In this document: positions 22,136 to 30,940 of the stretch, one piece after another
How the letters are laid out: the number at the start of each line of letters is the position of its first letter
How positions within the stretch are numbered: the stretch's first letter is position 1
Origin: Caldilineaceae bacterium
GTDB taxonomy: Bacteria > Chloroflexota > Anaerolineae > Caldilineales > Caldilineaceae
DNA: 64,000 nucleotides
Reading direction: 5' to 3'
NCBI GenBank assembly: GCA_019637685.1
Contig: JAHBVF010000032.1
Coordinates: forward strand, 1 to 64,000
The notes under the pieces: model-generated
The model's database searches: none
Seen by the model: only the letters and a program-made list of their open reading frames with translations
What the model was told of the DNA's origin: nothing
Program-made: the position numbers and the translations under genes

Positions 22136-25100
22136 CTAGAATGCCTCGCCTGCATGGACCTGATCTTTGCTCAAATGCTTGGTCAAGTCACCCATTGCAC
22201 CCACAATTTTATCGATTGCGCCCATCTCTGGGAATATTTTGGTGAAGCACTGTTGCTTCAAAGCGCCACCGTTGCCGGGATTGTGCCACGTCGCAATGTC
22301 AGTCGTGCTTTCACCTACCACTCTACCCTTGTGGTCATATACATCTGCCTTAACTGTATCGGGCAGTCGATTGAGTATCTTTGCTGTCGTTTCTCCGCCA
22401 TCGCCGCCGGTGGTAATGATATTGATAATTGCATCCCGCGACATATGCGCGGTTTCCGCCGAATGTTTGACGCCGGCGGAACTGCCTTCATTGAACATAT
22501 TGTCATCGCCATATACTTTGGCATCTGTCAAAGTACCGTCTCCTGACGACACTGTGAGACCGTTCACACAGAAGGTATTGTGCGCTGCATTGGTCGATTT
22601 CTGCATATACCCATTGTTCATAAAATCGAAGTAGTCCTGGTAAGTCACCATAGCTGCCATCCGCTGGTAGCCGGTGTCATCGTCGCCTTGCTGTTTGCCT
22701 TTTGCCTGATTGAAACGCTGCTCGTCGTTCTTGACGACATAGGCTTCCCGCAAAACGAATTTCATCTCTTTGAATCCCTTAAGTGATATGGCAGGATTGA
22801 TAGTACGGCTACCCGACAGGAATGACTTCATTTTTTTCGTAGATTTTTTCTCACTGACATCATCCGAGTAAATAACCCCATCAGATAACAAGGCATTCAG
22901 TGCTGTCTTAAGTTCACCAAAGCCAAGATTTAGCCCGCTGTTGAGCAATCGCTTGCCCGTCACAGTTGTCTTGCTCTGAAATCTGCCGGCCCCCGCACCC
23001 TCTTGCCACCATTCGACTAACCTGCGTGTGTCGGAACCAGCCGTTTGCAACGAATCTGGAATTTGCAACCCCAGCGCCTGAAAACGAACCATCCAATCCC
23101 CTTGAATATCCTCCACCGCCTGCGGATTTTGGGCCCGATTTATTTGGTTGTTTGGGTTATATCCCTGAACATTGCTTTTGTCATATTGTCCTTGATTACC
23201 ACTGATCGCCTTGGCAAATTCTGGCTGTTTGTAGGCGATGGCTTGGATTTTGAGCCAATTCTTATCAAGGGTAAAGTCCATTTTGCCTGATTGCTGATCG
23301 AGCCATTCGACAAACCATTTCATAATCAGGGACTTGTTGATCATATGACCCCCCGCATAGGAATCCTGCAGATAATGATCCCCAAAGCCATTGTTCAAAA
23401 TAGCTTCGTTAGCCTTTGCATCAGCAATATCATTATTGCCTTGCTGGGCTTGGTTATAAGAATCGAGGGCCAACTGACGTGCCTTCTGATGATAACTAGA
23501 CCAGGCATGCCAGCTTTCTGGTACAAAGTGGCAGGCGTTGCGGGCTAAAGTAGCGGAATAGTTGTTTGTCCCACCCGAGTCTGTCCCTGTTCCGCTCTTT
23601 TTCAGAAGATTGACCTGCCCAATAACACTGCTGATATAGTCTTGTTGTATAGAATCGTCAAACATAAACTGATTGGACAGACCTGGAATCTTGTCCCGTT
23701 TTTGATTATACAGTTTGTTATCTTTCATCATATCTTTCGCGTCTTGCACGCCCTGCTGTCCCTTTTCGGTGCGGGTAAGACTCTTTTTTACCTTGTCGTA
23801 AATATCCTTCAGCCTTAGAAAAGTCTCCTTGCGCACACTCTGCACCATTCGCCAGCGGATGGCTGGATCAGCGGCATTCATTGTCTCCACATTGCCATAG
23901 TAGTCCGCAAGGGTGTTCAACTCTCCGTATGTGACAACCAATGGCGTTTGTCCATCTTTTCCACCGCCAGGAATCTCGACCAGAACCATTTGCCAGTCAG
24001 TGTCAATCTGACCCTTTGAGCCTTCTGTGGGCGGATCTGTTTGCCAATCATCAAGCAGCTTCAAATGCTGGGCCAAAATATGCATCACATCGCCCTTTTT
24101 GACAGGAGTCATCGTCCCATTGTTACCAATAGGGACATTGATAATGGCCTCTTCTGTACCCCGCCGTCTCAGCAACCCTGTCGGCTTGGTGGCATCGATC
24201 AAATCCTGCCATGCCCCAATCTTGGATAGATCATCCGGATTGGCGTCGCCCAGGCTTTTGTGTTCCCAAGAGGAGTGGCGTTGAACCACATCGCGGCTGA
24301 ATCGCTGCAATGAGTCCGAGATTTCGGGCTGTACAACACGCGGTTGCCGCTGGGTTTGCACCATCTTGCCTGAATCGGATGCACTGCGCCTCCGGAGAAT
24401 TGGTGAGGCTTTCATCTGCACATCTTCATCCGAATGACGTTGAACCGTCATCATTCCAGATGCCATCTGACGTTGTACACCGCCACAGGATGTGCATTTG
24501 CACGCTGGCCCGTGCTGTGCCTCGCTGCGCTGAGCAGCCAGTGCTTTCATCTGCACATCTTCATCCATATGGCGTTGAATACCGTGGCAGGAGGTGCATT
24601 TGCATGCTGGCCCGTGCTGTGTGTCGCTGCGTTGGAGCGCTGTCGATTGCAGAGCCGCCTGACGCTGCACACCGTTACAAGAGCTACACGTACACTGTGG
24701 CCCGTGCTCGCTACGCTGGATATCGGGTTGGACTATCGACTTTTTCTGCACCCCCGCCGCGCCCTGCTGCACCGTATGGGTTAGCTCGTGGGCAATCAAC
24801 TCCTGGCCGCTTGAACTTCCGGGATTGTACTGGCCTTTGCCGAAGAAAATGTCCTTGCCGGTAGTGAAAGCTTTGGCGTTCAACGAACGATTGAGCGCGT
24901 CGGCCTGGCCGCCTGTATGTACCCGCACCCCGCCGAAGTCCGCGCCAAAACCCCGCTCCATTGAAGAACGCACGCTGTCGTGGAGAGGTTGGCCGCCCCC
25001 TTTTGCGCTTTGGATAGAACGGGCCACATCTGTGTCCACATCGCCGCCTTCCAGCCCGTGGTTGGCCGACGCCTGGAGTTCGTCTTCCATTTCGTCCCGT

Positions 25101-25540
25101 TGCACTTTGGGCATCTGAAGAGGCGCGACAAAAGTCCTCCGCACTTGGCTGATCCCGGCAGCCAGAGACGTGGCACTTCGCTGATAATCTGCCATAGAAT
25201 CCGCGTAGCGGCTGGCCTGAAGTGTCTCTTCTCCACTCCCCTCCCGCTGCACAGGCGGCTTCCTGCTGGCACGTACCACCTCTTTGGCCACCCGGTCCGC
25301 CTCCTGCTCGTAACGGTCGCCGGCAGGGCCAAGCTTGAGTTTGGCCTGAAGCAACTGTCCGGTTGCCCGGTTGCCGATGGTTCGCTGCAGATGGAGTATA
25401 TCGGCTGGTCGCAGGGATTCTGGGGCATTTTCCAGTCTCTGCAGAATTGTGCCGATAACTGGTCGATAGCCAAAACCATTCGAGCGAGCTGCAGGAGCGC
25501 TGGTGTGGTCCGGGGAGGGGGTTGTGTGCTCTCGAGGCAT
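22136..25540 (-). CDS. DUF4157 (eCIS core) large protein with Cys-rich linkers, paralogue 2
   Basis: This 1134-residue paralogue of the 18538-21909 gene shares the N-terminal ILHLQRTIGNRATGQLLQAK region, the DUF4157 domain (HELTH at H251, E252, H255), three CxCxxC motifs (283-288, 313-318, 347-352) and the C-terminal HYLQDSYAGGH (H722, D726, H732). It keeps GVKHSAETAHMSR near the end, where paralogue 1 has Tyr and Gln in place of the two His. The middle (about 400-640) is diverged. GAGGAG precedes the ATG; an open extension to 25609 has no better site. It has its own promoter and terminator, so each paralogue is a separate unit. It is probably a secreted or injected effector, but its activity is not known. 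Confidence 0.88.
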   Translation of the reverse strand: MPREHTTPSPDHTSAPAARSNGFGYRPVIGTILQRLENAPESLRPADILHLQRTIGNRATGQLLQAKLKLGPAGDRYEQEADRVAKEVVRASRKPPVQREGSGEETLQASRYADSMADYQRSATSLAAGISQVRRTFVAPLQMPKVQRDEMEDELQASANHGLEGGDVDTDVARSIQSAKGGGQPLHDSVRSSMERGFGADFGGVRVHTGGQADALNRSLNAKAFTTGKDIFFGKGQYNPGSSSGQELIAHELTHTVQQGAAGVQKKSIVQPDIQRSEHGPQCTCSSCNGVQRQAALQSTALQRSDTQHGPACKCTSCHGIQRHMDEDVQMKALAAQRSEAQHGPACKCTSCGGVQRQMASGMMTVQRHSDEDVQMKASPILRRRSASDSGKMVQTQRQPRVVQPEISDSLQRFSRDVVQRHSSWEHKSLGDANPDDLSKIGAWQDLIDATKPTGLLRRRGTEEAIINVPIGNNGTMTPVKKGDVMHILAQHLKLLDDWQTDPPTEGSKGQIDTDWQMVLVEIPGGGKDGQTPLVVTYGELNTLADYYGNVETMNAADPAIRWRMVQSVRKETFLRLKDIYDKVKKSLTRTEKGQQGVQDAKDMMKDNKLYNQKRDKIPGLSNQFMFDDSIQQDYISSVIGQVNLLKKSGTGTDSGGTNNYSATLARNACHFVPESWHAWSSYHQKARQLALDSYNQAQQGNNDIADAKANEAILNNGFGDHYLQDSYAGGHMINKSLIMKWFVEWLDQQSGKMDFTLDKNWLKIQAIAYKQPEFAKAISGNQGQYDKSNVQGYNPNNQINRAQNPQAVEDIQGDWMVRFQALGLQIPDSLQTAGSDTRRLVEWWQEGAGAGRFQSKTTVTGKRLLNSGLNLGFGELKTALNALLSDGVIYSDDVSEKKSTKKMKSFLSGSRTINPAISLKGFKEMKFVLREAYVVKNDEQRFNQAKGKQQGDDDTGYQRMAAMVTYQDYFDFMNNGYMQKSTNAAHNTFCVNGLTVSSGDGTLTDAKVYGDDNMFNEGSSAGVKHSAETAHMSRDAIINIITTGGDGGETTAKILNRLPDTVKADVYDHKGRVVGESTTDIATWHNPGNGGALKQQCFTKIFPEMGAIDKIVGAMGDLTKHLSKDQVHAGEAF

Positions 25541-25609
25541 TAGGTTACTCCTCAACAACGACAGGAAGATTCTTGTTATCACTATGATATTGTAAATACG
25601 GCATCCCAA

Positions 25610-25638
25610 AGTATAGCAGGTACTTTAAAGGAAGTAAA
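25610..25638 (-). promoter_or_regulatory. Promoter of DUF4157 paralogue 2
   Basis: On the minus strand TTTACT (25633-25638) and TATACT (25610-25615) are 17 bp apart, 70 bp before the ATG. The plus-strand gene that diverges here has a TACAAT at 25698-25703 with a weak -35, so the 220-bp gap serves both genes. Confidence 0.65.
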
Positions 25639-25763
25639 TCCTCCATTTTCGGCGTTTGGCCTACGATCTTATCATTTTGCAGTGGCCAAAATCTGTGTAC
25701 AATGGGTCCACCGCATCTCTCATCGATTTGTGAAAGACAAACCAGCCGCCCAAGGGGGAACCC

Positions 25764-28700
25764 ATGCCACGCCACAAACCAATAAACAGCAGACGCTGGC
25801 CCCTGTACGGTATTCTGGTTGGTCTTCTGCTTCTGATCCCGGCTTCGGTGGTGGCGCTGACCGGGGGACAGGTTTCGGAAGAACCGGGTGTGGATTCCCC
25901 CCATCTCTTCCTGCCGTTGATCGGCAATGTCCAGTTCCTGCCGCCCAACTTTGCGCCGGATGCCAACACAACCATTGGCAGCGGCAACCATCAAATCGCC
26001 AGTCTGGTTGTCCCCGCAGGTGTGACTGTGGACGCAAAAGGGCCGGTGATGCTGCACGTCACCGGTGATGCCCGGGTGGACGGCACACTGCTGGCCGACT
26101 GCGCGGACCTCACGCTGCTGGTGGATGGAACGCTGACCATCACCGGCAAAGTGGACAACCGCTGCACGGGCGCTGACGATTCTGTCACCGATCTGACGAT
26201 TGCGTCCCGAGGCACGCTTGTCTTGGGAACGGCCCAACAGCCCGCAGACCTGCAAACCTCTGGCACGCTGCTGGTGACAAACGATCCGGATACCCCGGCC
26301 TGGGAATACGATCTGCTGCCGGAGCAGCGCTCGGCCACACCCCTGCCCCCGGTCTGTGCCATCGAAGCCGACGCGGCCCAGACCAGCGCCAGTCCCGACG
26401 AAGCGGGCCTGATCACTTTCAACGCCCAGGGCATCGACCCGGACGGCGGTCCAGTCAATTTTGCCTGGGACTTCGGCGATGGTTCGCCTGTTGTGGGCGG
26501 CAGCGAAGTGACCCACGGCTTTGCCACCCCCAATAAGTATACTGTCACATTGACGGCCACAGACGACGAGCAGACCACCTGCACCGCCACCGCGGCCATT
26601 GTCATCGACGGGGCCGCGCCCGGTCCCCAGCGCCCGGCCCTGTGGATGACGCCTGATGTGTTGGCCGTGGCCGCGGGCACTCCGCTCAATTTCACCGCGG
26701 ATCTCAGCGACGATCAGGCCACACCCCTCACCCATACCTGGAGCTTTGGCGATGGGGCCGTATCTTCCTCCATCACCCCCACCCATACGTACCCGGACGC
26801 GGGCCGCTACGCCATCAGCCTGACGGTTACTGATGAGCAGGGCAATATGTCCGCGGCCGCGGCTTCGGTCTATGTCTACGATCCCCCGGTCCGGGCCGCG
26901 GCCCTGGCTGCGCCCTCCGGCTTCTGTCCACCGGCGGCCCCACCGCCCGGCGCGATTATCTCCGGCGGTCTGCCCAACCCCCCGCCCCCAGCGGGTAACA
27001 ATGGCCGACACGGCGTGGATCGCATTTTCAGGGTGCGCGGCCATCTGATTCTCACTGGCAATATCCGGGGCGGCGACGGGGAAGATGGCCGCGACCGGGT
27101 AGGGACCGGCTATGTGCGGGGTGGCAACGGTGGCCGCGGCGGGCGGGTTGCCATTGCGGTCAATGGCACTTTCTCGCTCTGTGGCGGCACGCTGCGGGCG
27201 GGCGATGGCGGTGATGGTGGCGACGCGACTGCCACTACCGGCGCCGTGGGTGGCGCGCAGATAGCCTGGGCAGTGGCCGGGCGGGGCGGAAACGCGGGCG
27301 ACCGGGTCTTCGTCTCCGGCTCCCAGGGGTTGGCCTTTGATGGCGCGGTCACATTTGATCCGGGCGACGGCGGCGACGGCGGCAACGCCACCGCCACGGG
27401 CGCGGCCGGGCTGGCCGCTTGTCCGGTGGCCGCCGACGGGTCGAAAGCCAAAGCACTCGGCGGTCGCGGTGGCGATACTTCCAAACGGGCTGTCTTTCGG
27501 GGCAATATCCAGGGCGTGGGCAATGTCACTGTCTCCGGCGGTGTCGGCGGCAATGGGGGCGCTGCCACCGCCACCGGCGGCAAAGGCGGCGATGCAGTCT
27601 GTGATACCACTGCTACGGGTGGCAAGGGCGGCGACGCCGAAGCTACGGGCGGTCGCGGCGGCCACGCCCGGCTGACGGGCAATGTGGGGGCTGGTTTTGG
27701 GATTGGGGCTGGCTCCTTCCGCGCGGGCAACGCGGGCACTGGCACGGCTACCTCTGGGGACGGCGGCGCGGCCACGGCCACCAGTCTGCCCTGCGCCGCG
27801 GCCACGGCCACCGCGGGTCTGGGCGGCATGGCCACAGGCAGAGGCGGAGACGGCGGACAGGGACGGATCAACGGGCTGGGCGCGTCGGGCATGGCCACTG
27901 GCGGTGTGGGCGGCGCGGCCACATCGACGGCTGTGGCCTGTGACACCGACTGCACCGCGGGGGGCGCTGCCACAGCCACCGGCGGCAACGGCGGTCCCGC
28001 CCTGGCCCGCTTTGGGCGATTTGCACCCGCGGGCGCAACCCAGGCCCAGGCTGGCAACGGCGGAGACGCCACCTCCACCGGGGGAGACGGCGCGGATTGT
28101 CCCACGTGTCCTGGCGGCAATGGGGGTGATGGCGGTGCTGCCACCTCCACAGGCGGCACGGGCGGCGCGGCCACAGGCAACGGCGTGCTGGTCCACGGCG
28201 ACGGCGGCGATGCCACGGCCAACGGTGGCACGGGCGGCGCGGGCGCGGGCTGCTGCGGCGAAGCGGGCGGCACGGGCGGTGGCGGTGGCGCGGCCACCGC
28301 CAACCCAGGCCCAGCTGGTGGGGCCGGGGCCGCGGCAGGTGTGGCTGGGGGGCAAGGCGGCGACGGCGGCGCGGGCGGCGATGGAGACCCGCCCGGCAGC
28401 GGCGGCGCAGGTGGCACAGGCACGAATGTACCCAATGGAAATCCAGGCGCTGATGGGGTGCTCAATCCGCCCCTGCTCTTTGGCGCGGCCAATGCGCCGG
28501 TGTGTACACGTACACCGACACCCACACCAACCGCTACTTTAACACCCAGCGCTACACCCACACCCAGCGCTACACCCACACCCAGCGCTACACCCACACC
28601 CAGCGCTACACCCACACCCAGCGCTACACCCACGCCCACTGTCACCACCACTACAACAGGCACGCCGACGGTTACTGGGACGCCGACGACGACGACAACT

Positions 28701-28934
28701 GTGACAGCCACTGTGACAGCCACACCCAGCGGCACAACGACTGTGACTGTGACACCCCTGGCGACAGTTACCGCGTCTGTGACAGCCGATGTGACCGGAA
28801 CACCAACCGGAACCACAACTGTGACTGGAACACCAACCGCAACCGCGTCGGTGACGCCCCCCACATCCACAGTGACGGCGACAATGACAATTACTCCACC
28901 GGCGACGGATGTGGCGGTCGCCGCCAGGCGCTAG
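25764..28934 (+). CDS. Secreted PKD-domain protein with long Gly-rich repeat region and Thr/Pro stalk
   Basis: This 1056-residue protein starts with a signal anchor (about 12-33). A beta-helix-like part (70-170, GTLLADCADLTLLVDGTLTI) precedes two PKD domains (about 200-280 and 292-375, with FAWDFGDGSP and HTWSFGDGAV). Residues about 400-890 are dense GGxGGxGGxAT repeats, like PE_PGRS or polysaccharide-binding collars. The end is a Thr/Pro-rich stalk with an 18-bp DNA repeat. No sortase signal is visible. AAGGGGGA precedes the ATG. It is likely an extracellular or surface protein; its binding partner is unknown. Confidence 0.88.
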   Translation: MPRHKPINSRRWPLYGILVGLLLLIPASVVALTGGQVSEEPGVDSPHLFLPLIGNVQFLPPNFAPDANTTIGSGNHQIASLVVPAGVTVDAKGPVMLHVTGDARVDGTLLADCADLTLLVDGTLTITGKVDNRCTGADDSVTDLTIASRGTLVLGTAQQPADLQTSGTLLVTNDPDTPAWEYDLLPEQRSATPLPPVCAIEADAAQTSASPDEAGLITFNAQGIDPDGGPVNFAWDFGDGSPVVGGSEVTHGFATPNKYTVTLTATDDEQTTCTATAAIVIDGAAPGPQRPALWMTPDVLAVAAGTPLNFTADLSDDQATPLTHTWSFGDGAVSSSITPTHTYPDAGRYAISLTVTDEQGNMSAAAASVYVYDPPVRAAALAAPSGFCPPAAPPPGAIISGGLPNPPPPAGNNGRHGVDRIFRVRGHLILTGNIRGGDGEDGRDRVGTGYVRGGNGGRGGRVAIAVNGTFSLCGGTLRAGDGGDGGDATATTGAVGGAQIAWAVAGRGGNAGDRVFVSGSQGLAFDGAVTFDPGDGGDGGNATATGAAGLAACPVAADGSKAKALGGRGGDTSKRAVFRGNIQGVGNVTVSGGVGGNGGAATATGGKGGDAVCDTTATGGKGGDAEATGGRGGHARLTGNVGAGFGIGAGSFRAGNAGTGTATSGDGGAATATSLPCAAATATAGLGGMATGRGGDGGQGRINGLGASGMATGGVGGAATSTAVACDTDCTAGGAATATGGNGGPALARFGRFAPAGATQAQAGNGGDATSTGGDGADCPTCPGGNGGDGGAATSTGGTGGAATGNGVLVHGDGGDATANGGTGGAGAGCCGEAGGTGGGGGAATANPGPAGGAGAAAGVAGGQGGDGGAGGDGDPPGSGGAGGTGTNVPNGNPGADGVLNPPLLFGAANAPVCTRTPTPTPTATLTPSATPTPSATPTPSATPTPSATPTPSATPTPTVTTTTTGTPTVTGTPTTTTTVTATVTATPSGTTTVTVTPLATVTASVTADVTGTPTGTTTVTGTPTATASVTPPTSTVTATMTITPPATDVAVAARR
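28542..28632 (+). repeat. 18-bp tandem repeat in the Thr/Pro stalk
   Basis: About five copies of an 18-bp unit (ACACCCAGCGCTACACCC) encode repeated PSATPT. The period is a multiple of three and keeps the frame, so copy-number change would alter stalk length without breaking the protein. Confidence 0.9.
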
Positions 28935-28982
28935 TCCAGACTGGCGCACTGTACCAGCAATTTCTGCCTGCGCCGGGCTGTG

Positions 28983-30002
28983 CTAATCCTGGCGCAGGGC
29001 TTCCAGCGTTGCCGGGGTGAGAGGGTTGTGGCTCTCTTTCAGCGCGATCAGCCAAGTCTGCACTTGACCGCGATAGGCCCGGTAGGGGCTGCTGGCTGGC
29101 TGCCCTTCCAGCCAGTCCAGGAATGCGGTCAGGTCTTGGATAGCTTCGGGAAATTGACCGGCCAGGGCGTGGGCCATACCCCGGCTGTGCAGTGCCTCTG
29201 GCGCGCCCAGGGCCACTGCCTGATCGCAGAGGGGCAGCGCTTTTTCTGGTTCCGCGTCCAACACAGCGCCCCAGCACAGAGCACTGTATCCCCCGGCAAA
29301 TTCCGGCGCCAATTCGATCACCTGCTGCAGATCGCTTTCCCAAAAACTTCGCTCGCCTGTGCGGATGGTGAGCAGGCCCCGGTTATACAGGGCCATTGTG
29401 CGCTGGCCGTCCCGTTCCAGCACATAGCTGAAGTCCTGCATGGCAGCCGCGTCGTCACCTGGGCCGCGGCGGTAGAGATAGGCTACGCCCCGCCCCACCC
29501 GTGCAGCCAGAAAGCCGGGGCTGCGGGCCAGCACACCGTCGAAGTCGGCCACAGCCCGCGCCCAATCCCCCGATTGCCCCCGGTCCAGCCAGGCCAACCC
29601 CCGGTTATAGCGCGCCACCAGATGATCCGGCGCGGCGTCGAGCAGTTCTGTGTAGAAGCCAATCGCTTTGGCTGGGCTGGGGTCCTCGCCCAACTGATAG
29701 GCCAGCCCCAGACGCAGCAGAAGTGTGGCCCTGGCGTCCGTTTCCTGGGGCGGGGTGGCATAGGCTCGCTCCAGCACAGCCCGGGCCGACGAATAATTGT
29801 TGTCGCCCGCGTAATAGGCGCCCAGCGTCAGCAGGGCCAGATACCGAATTTCCTGGGGGATTTCGCTGTTGATGGTGGCGCAAAGCTCGTCGGGTGAAGA
29901 AACCACCAGCGATTCGACTTCCGGGGGTGCGGTGGTGCTGTCGGCCTGGGCAAAACGGACCAGCACCCGCCCGCTGTCATATTCCCCCAGATAGCCATCC
30001 AC
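28983..30002 (-). CDS. TPR-repeat C-terminal part of a frameshifted HTH-TM-TPR protein
   Basis: The 339-residue frame contains about six tetratricopeptide repeats (for example YLALLTLGAYYAGDNNYSSARAVLERAY, LLRLGLAYQLGED...KAIGFYTELLDAAPDHLVARYNRGLAWLD, each described in part). Its apparent GTG start has no ribosome site. The opening DGYLGEYDSGRVLVRF reads as the natural continuation of the upstream frame, which loses protein character at the same point (about 30000-30010). It is therefore most likely the second half of one gene rather than a gene of its own. TPRs bind protein partners. Confidence 0.75.
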   Translation of the reverse strand: MDGYLGEYDSGRVLVRFAQADSTTAPPEVESLVVSSPDELCATINSEIPQEIRYLALLTLGAYYAGDNNYSSARAVLERAYATPPQETDARATLLLRLGLAYQLGEDPSPAKAIGFYTELLDAAPDHLVARYNRGLAWLDRGQSGDWARAVADFDGVLARSPGFLAARVGRGVAYLYRRGPGDDAAAMQDFSYVLERDGQRTMALYNRGLLTIRTGERSFWESDLQQVIELAPEFAGGYSALCWGAVLDAEPEKALPLCDQAVALGAPEALHSRGMAHALAGQFPEAIQDLTAFLDWLEGQPASSPYRAYRGQVQTWLIALKESHNPLTPATLEALRQD

Positions 30003-30715
30003 GCCCGCGATCGGGTCAACACAGCCTGGGCTTCGGCTTCCGAACGGATGGGATCGGGCCAGGTCACCACACGCACAGACGTCAACGCGGCCCGCTCGAT
30101 TTCCTTGCGCAGGGGTTCGGCGATGCGTCCAGCCACATTGAAACCGATCTCCCCCTGGGTGAAATTGGTGAACTGGCCGACGATCACCAGCGTTTCGCCG
30201 GGCGCGGCCACGGGCAACGGTTCGCGGCGGGTCATCCAGGCAGCAGCCAGTAGGGCCAACAGCACAAGAATACTGATGCCCCAGCCCAGCAATTTGCTTC
30301 GCCCGGCGAGCCGATTTGGAGACAGTGTATCCCCGGCTGTGCCCGTGGCCGCGCGCTCCCCATTAGTTTGCCCGCGCTCGTTCTGGCCTCCCTCTGGGGG
30401 AGAGGATTGGGCGCGGTGGACAGGCGGGAGATCTGCTTCGTCGATTTTGTCGATAGCTGTGGTCGGGCGCGTGTGGGGCAGATTTTGCTGGGGCGGAAAA
30501 CCAGCCGCGAGCAACAGTTCGTCGATCTCTGCCGGGGCGAGTCGCAACTTCTCACCCACAGCGAGTACGTCGTCCCGGCTGCGGGGGCGGGCCACACTTC
30601 CCTCTTTCCAGCGAAAGATCGTCTGGCGGCGCACGCCCACCGCGCGCGCCAGCTCTGCATCGCTGATGCCTGTGCGCTCGGTGTATCGTTTGAGAAGGTC
30701 GGAAAAGGATTGCAT
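29828..30715 (-). CDS. HTH-transmembrane N-terminal part of a frameshifted HTH-TM-TPR protein
   Basis: Residues 1-65 are an XRE-type helix-turn-helix (SDLLKRYTERTGISDAELARAVGVRRQTIFRWKEG). A Pro/Ser-rich linker leads to one membrane span (LLGWGISILVLLALLAAAW, about 143-161), then an extracytoplasmic domain (ETLVIVGQFTNFTQGEIGFNVAGRIAEPL). From about residue 236 the frame becomes Trp/Pro/Arg-rich and unlike protein; the neighbouring frame then continues the fold as TPRs. The true gene probably spans 28983-30715, about 577 codons. A cytoplasmic HTH with an outside sensor suggests a one-component membrane regulator. Confidence 0.75.
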   Translation of the reverse strand: MQSFSDLLKRYTERTGISDAELARAVGVRRQTIFRWKEGSVARPRSRDDVLAVGEKLRLAPAEIDELLLAAGFPPQQNLPHTRPTTAIDKIDEADLPPVHRAQSSPPEGGQNERGQTNGERAATGTAGDTLSPNRLAGRSKLLGWGISILVLLALLAAAWMTRREPLPVAAPGETLVIVGQFTNFTQGEIGFNVAGRIAEPLRKEIERAALTSVRVVTWPDPIRSEAEAQAVLTRSRAWMAIWGNMTAGGCWSVLPRPTAPPHPRKSNRWWFLHPTSFAPPSTAKSPRKFGIWPC

Positions 30716-30940
30716 CGTTCTCAGACTGGCCCTTGGGCGGGGGAAGAGTGCGGCATGGCTGTCAGCCTCCCATTTTCAACAGTCTACGGAAGAACCATTG
30801 CCGGGGCAAGTCTGGTGAACGGTGAGATTGAATCTTTTGCGGGATGCAAGCGCGGGCGAGGGGGGAGGGCGCCGAGTTTTTTTAGAAAGCCGAGAGAGCA
30901 ATCCGCGCTGTCTGTCGAACAACTGTTGGGTCGCGGGATG

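Noticed and set aside
22097..22634. Plus-strand frames opposite the end of DUF4157 paralogue 2
   Set aside because: Shadow frames without ribosome sites or family features.
18538..25540. A whole extracellular contractile injection system in the window
   Set aside because: Only the two DUF4157 proteins are present; no sheath, tube, baseplate or AAA ATPase gene was found.
25545..28870. Very long antisense frames (936 and 586 codons) opposite the Gly-rich surface protein
   Set aside because: They mirror the Gly/Ala repeat coding strand, are Ala/Pro/Arg-rich, and the plus-strand gene has the signal peptide and PKD domains.
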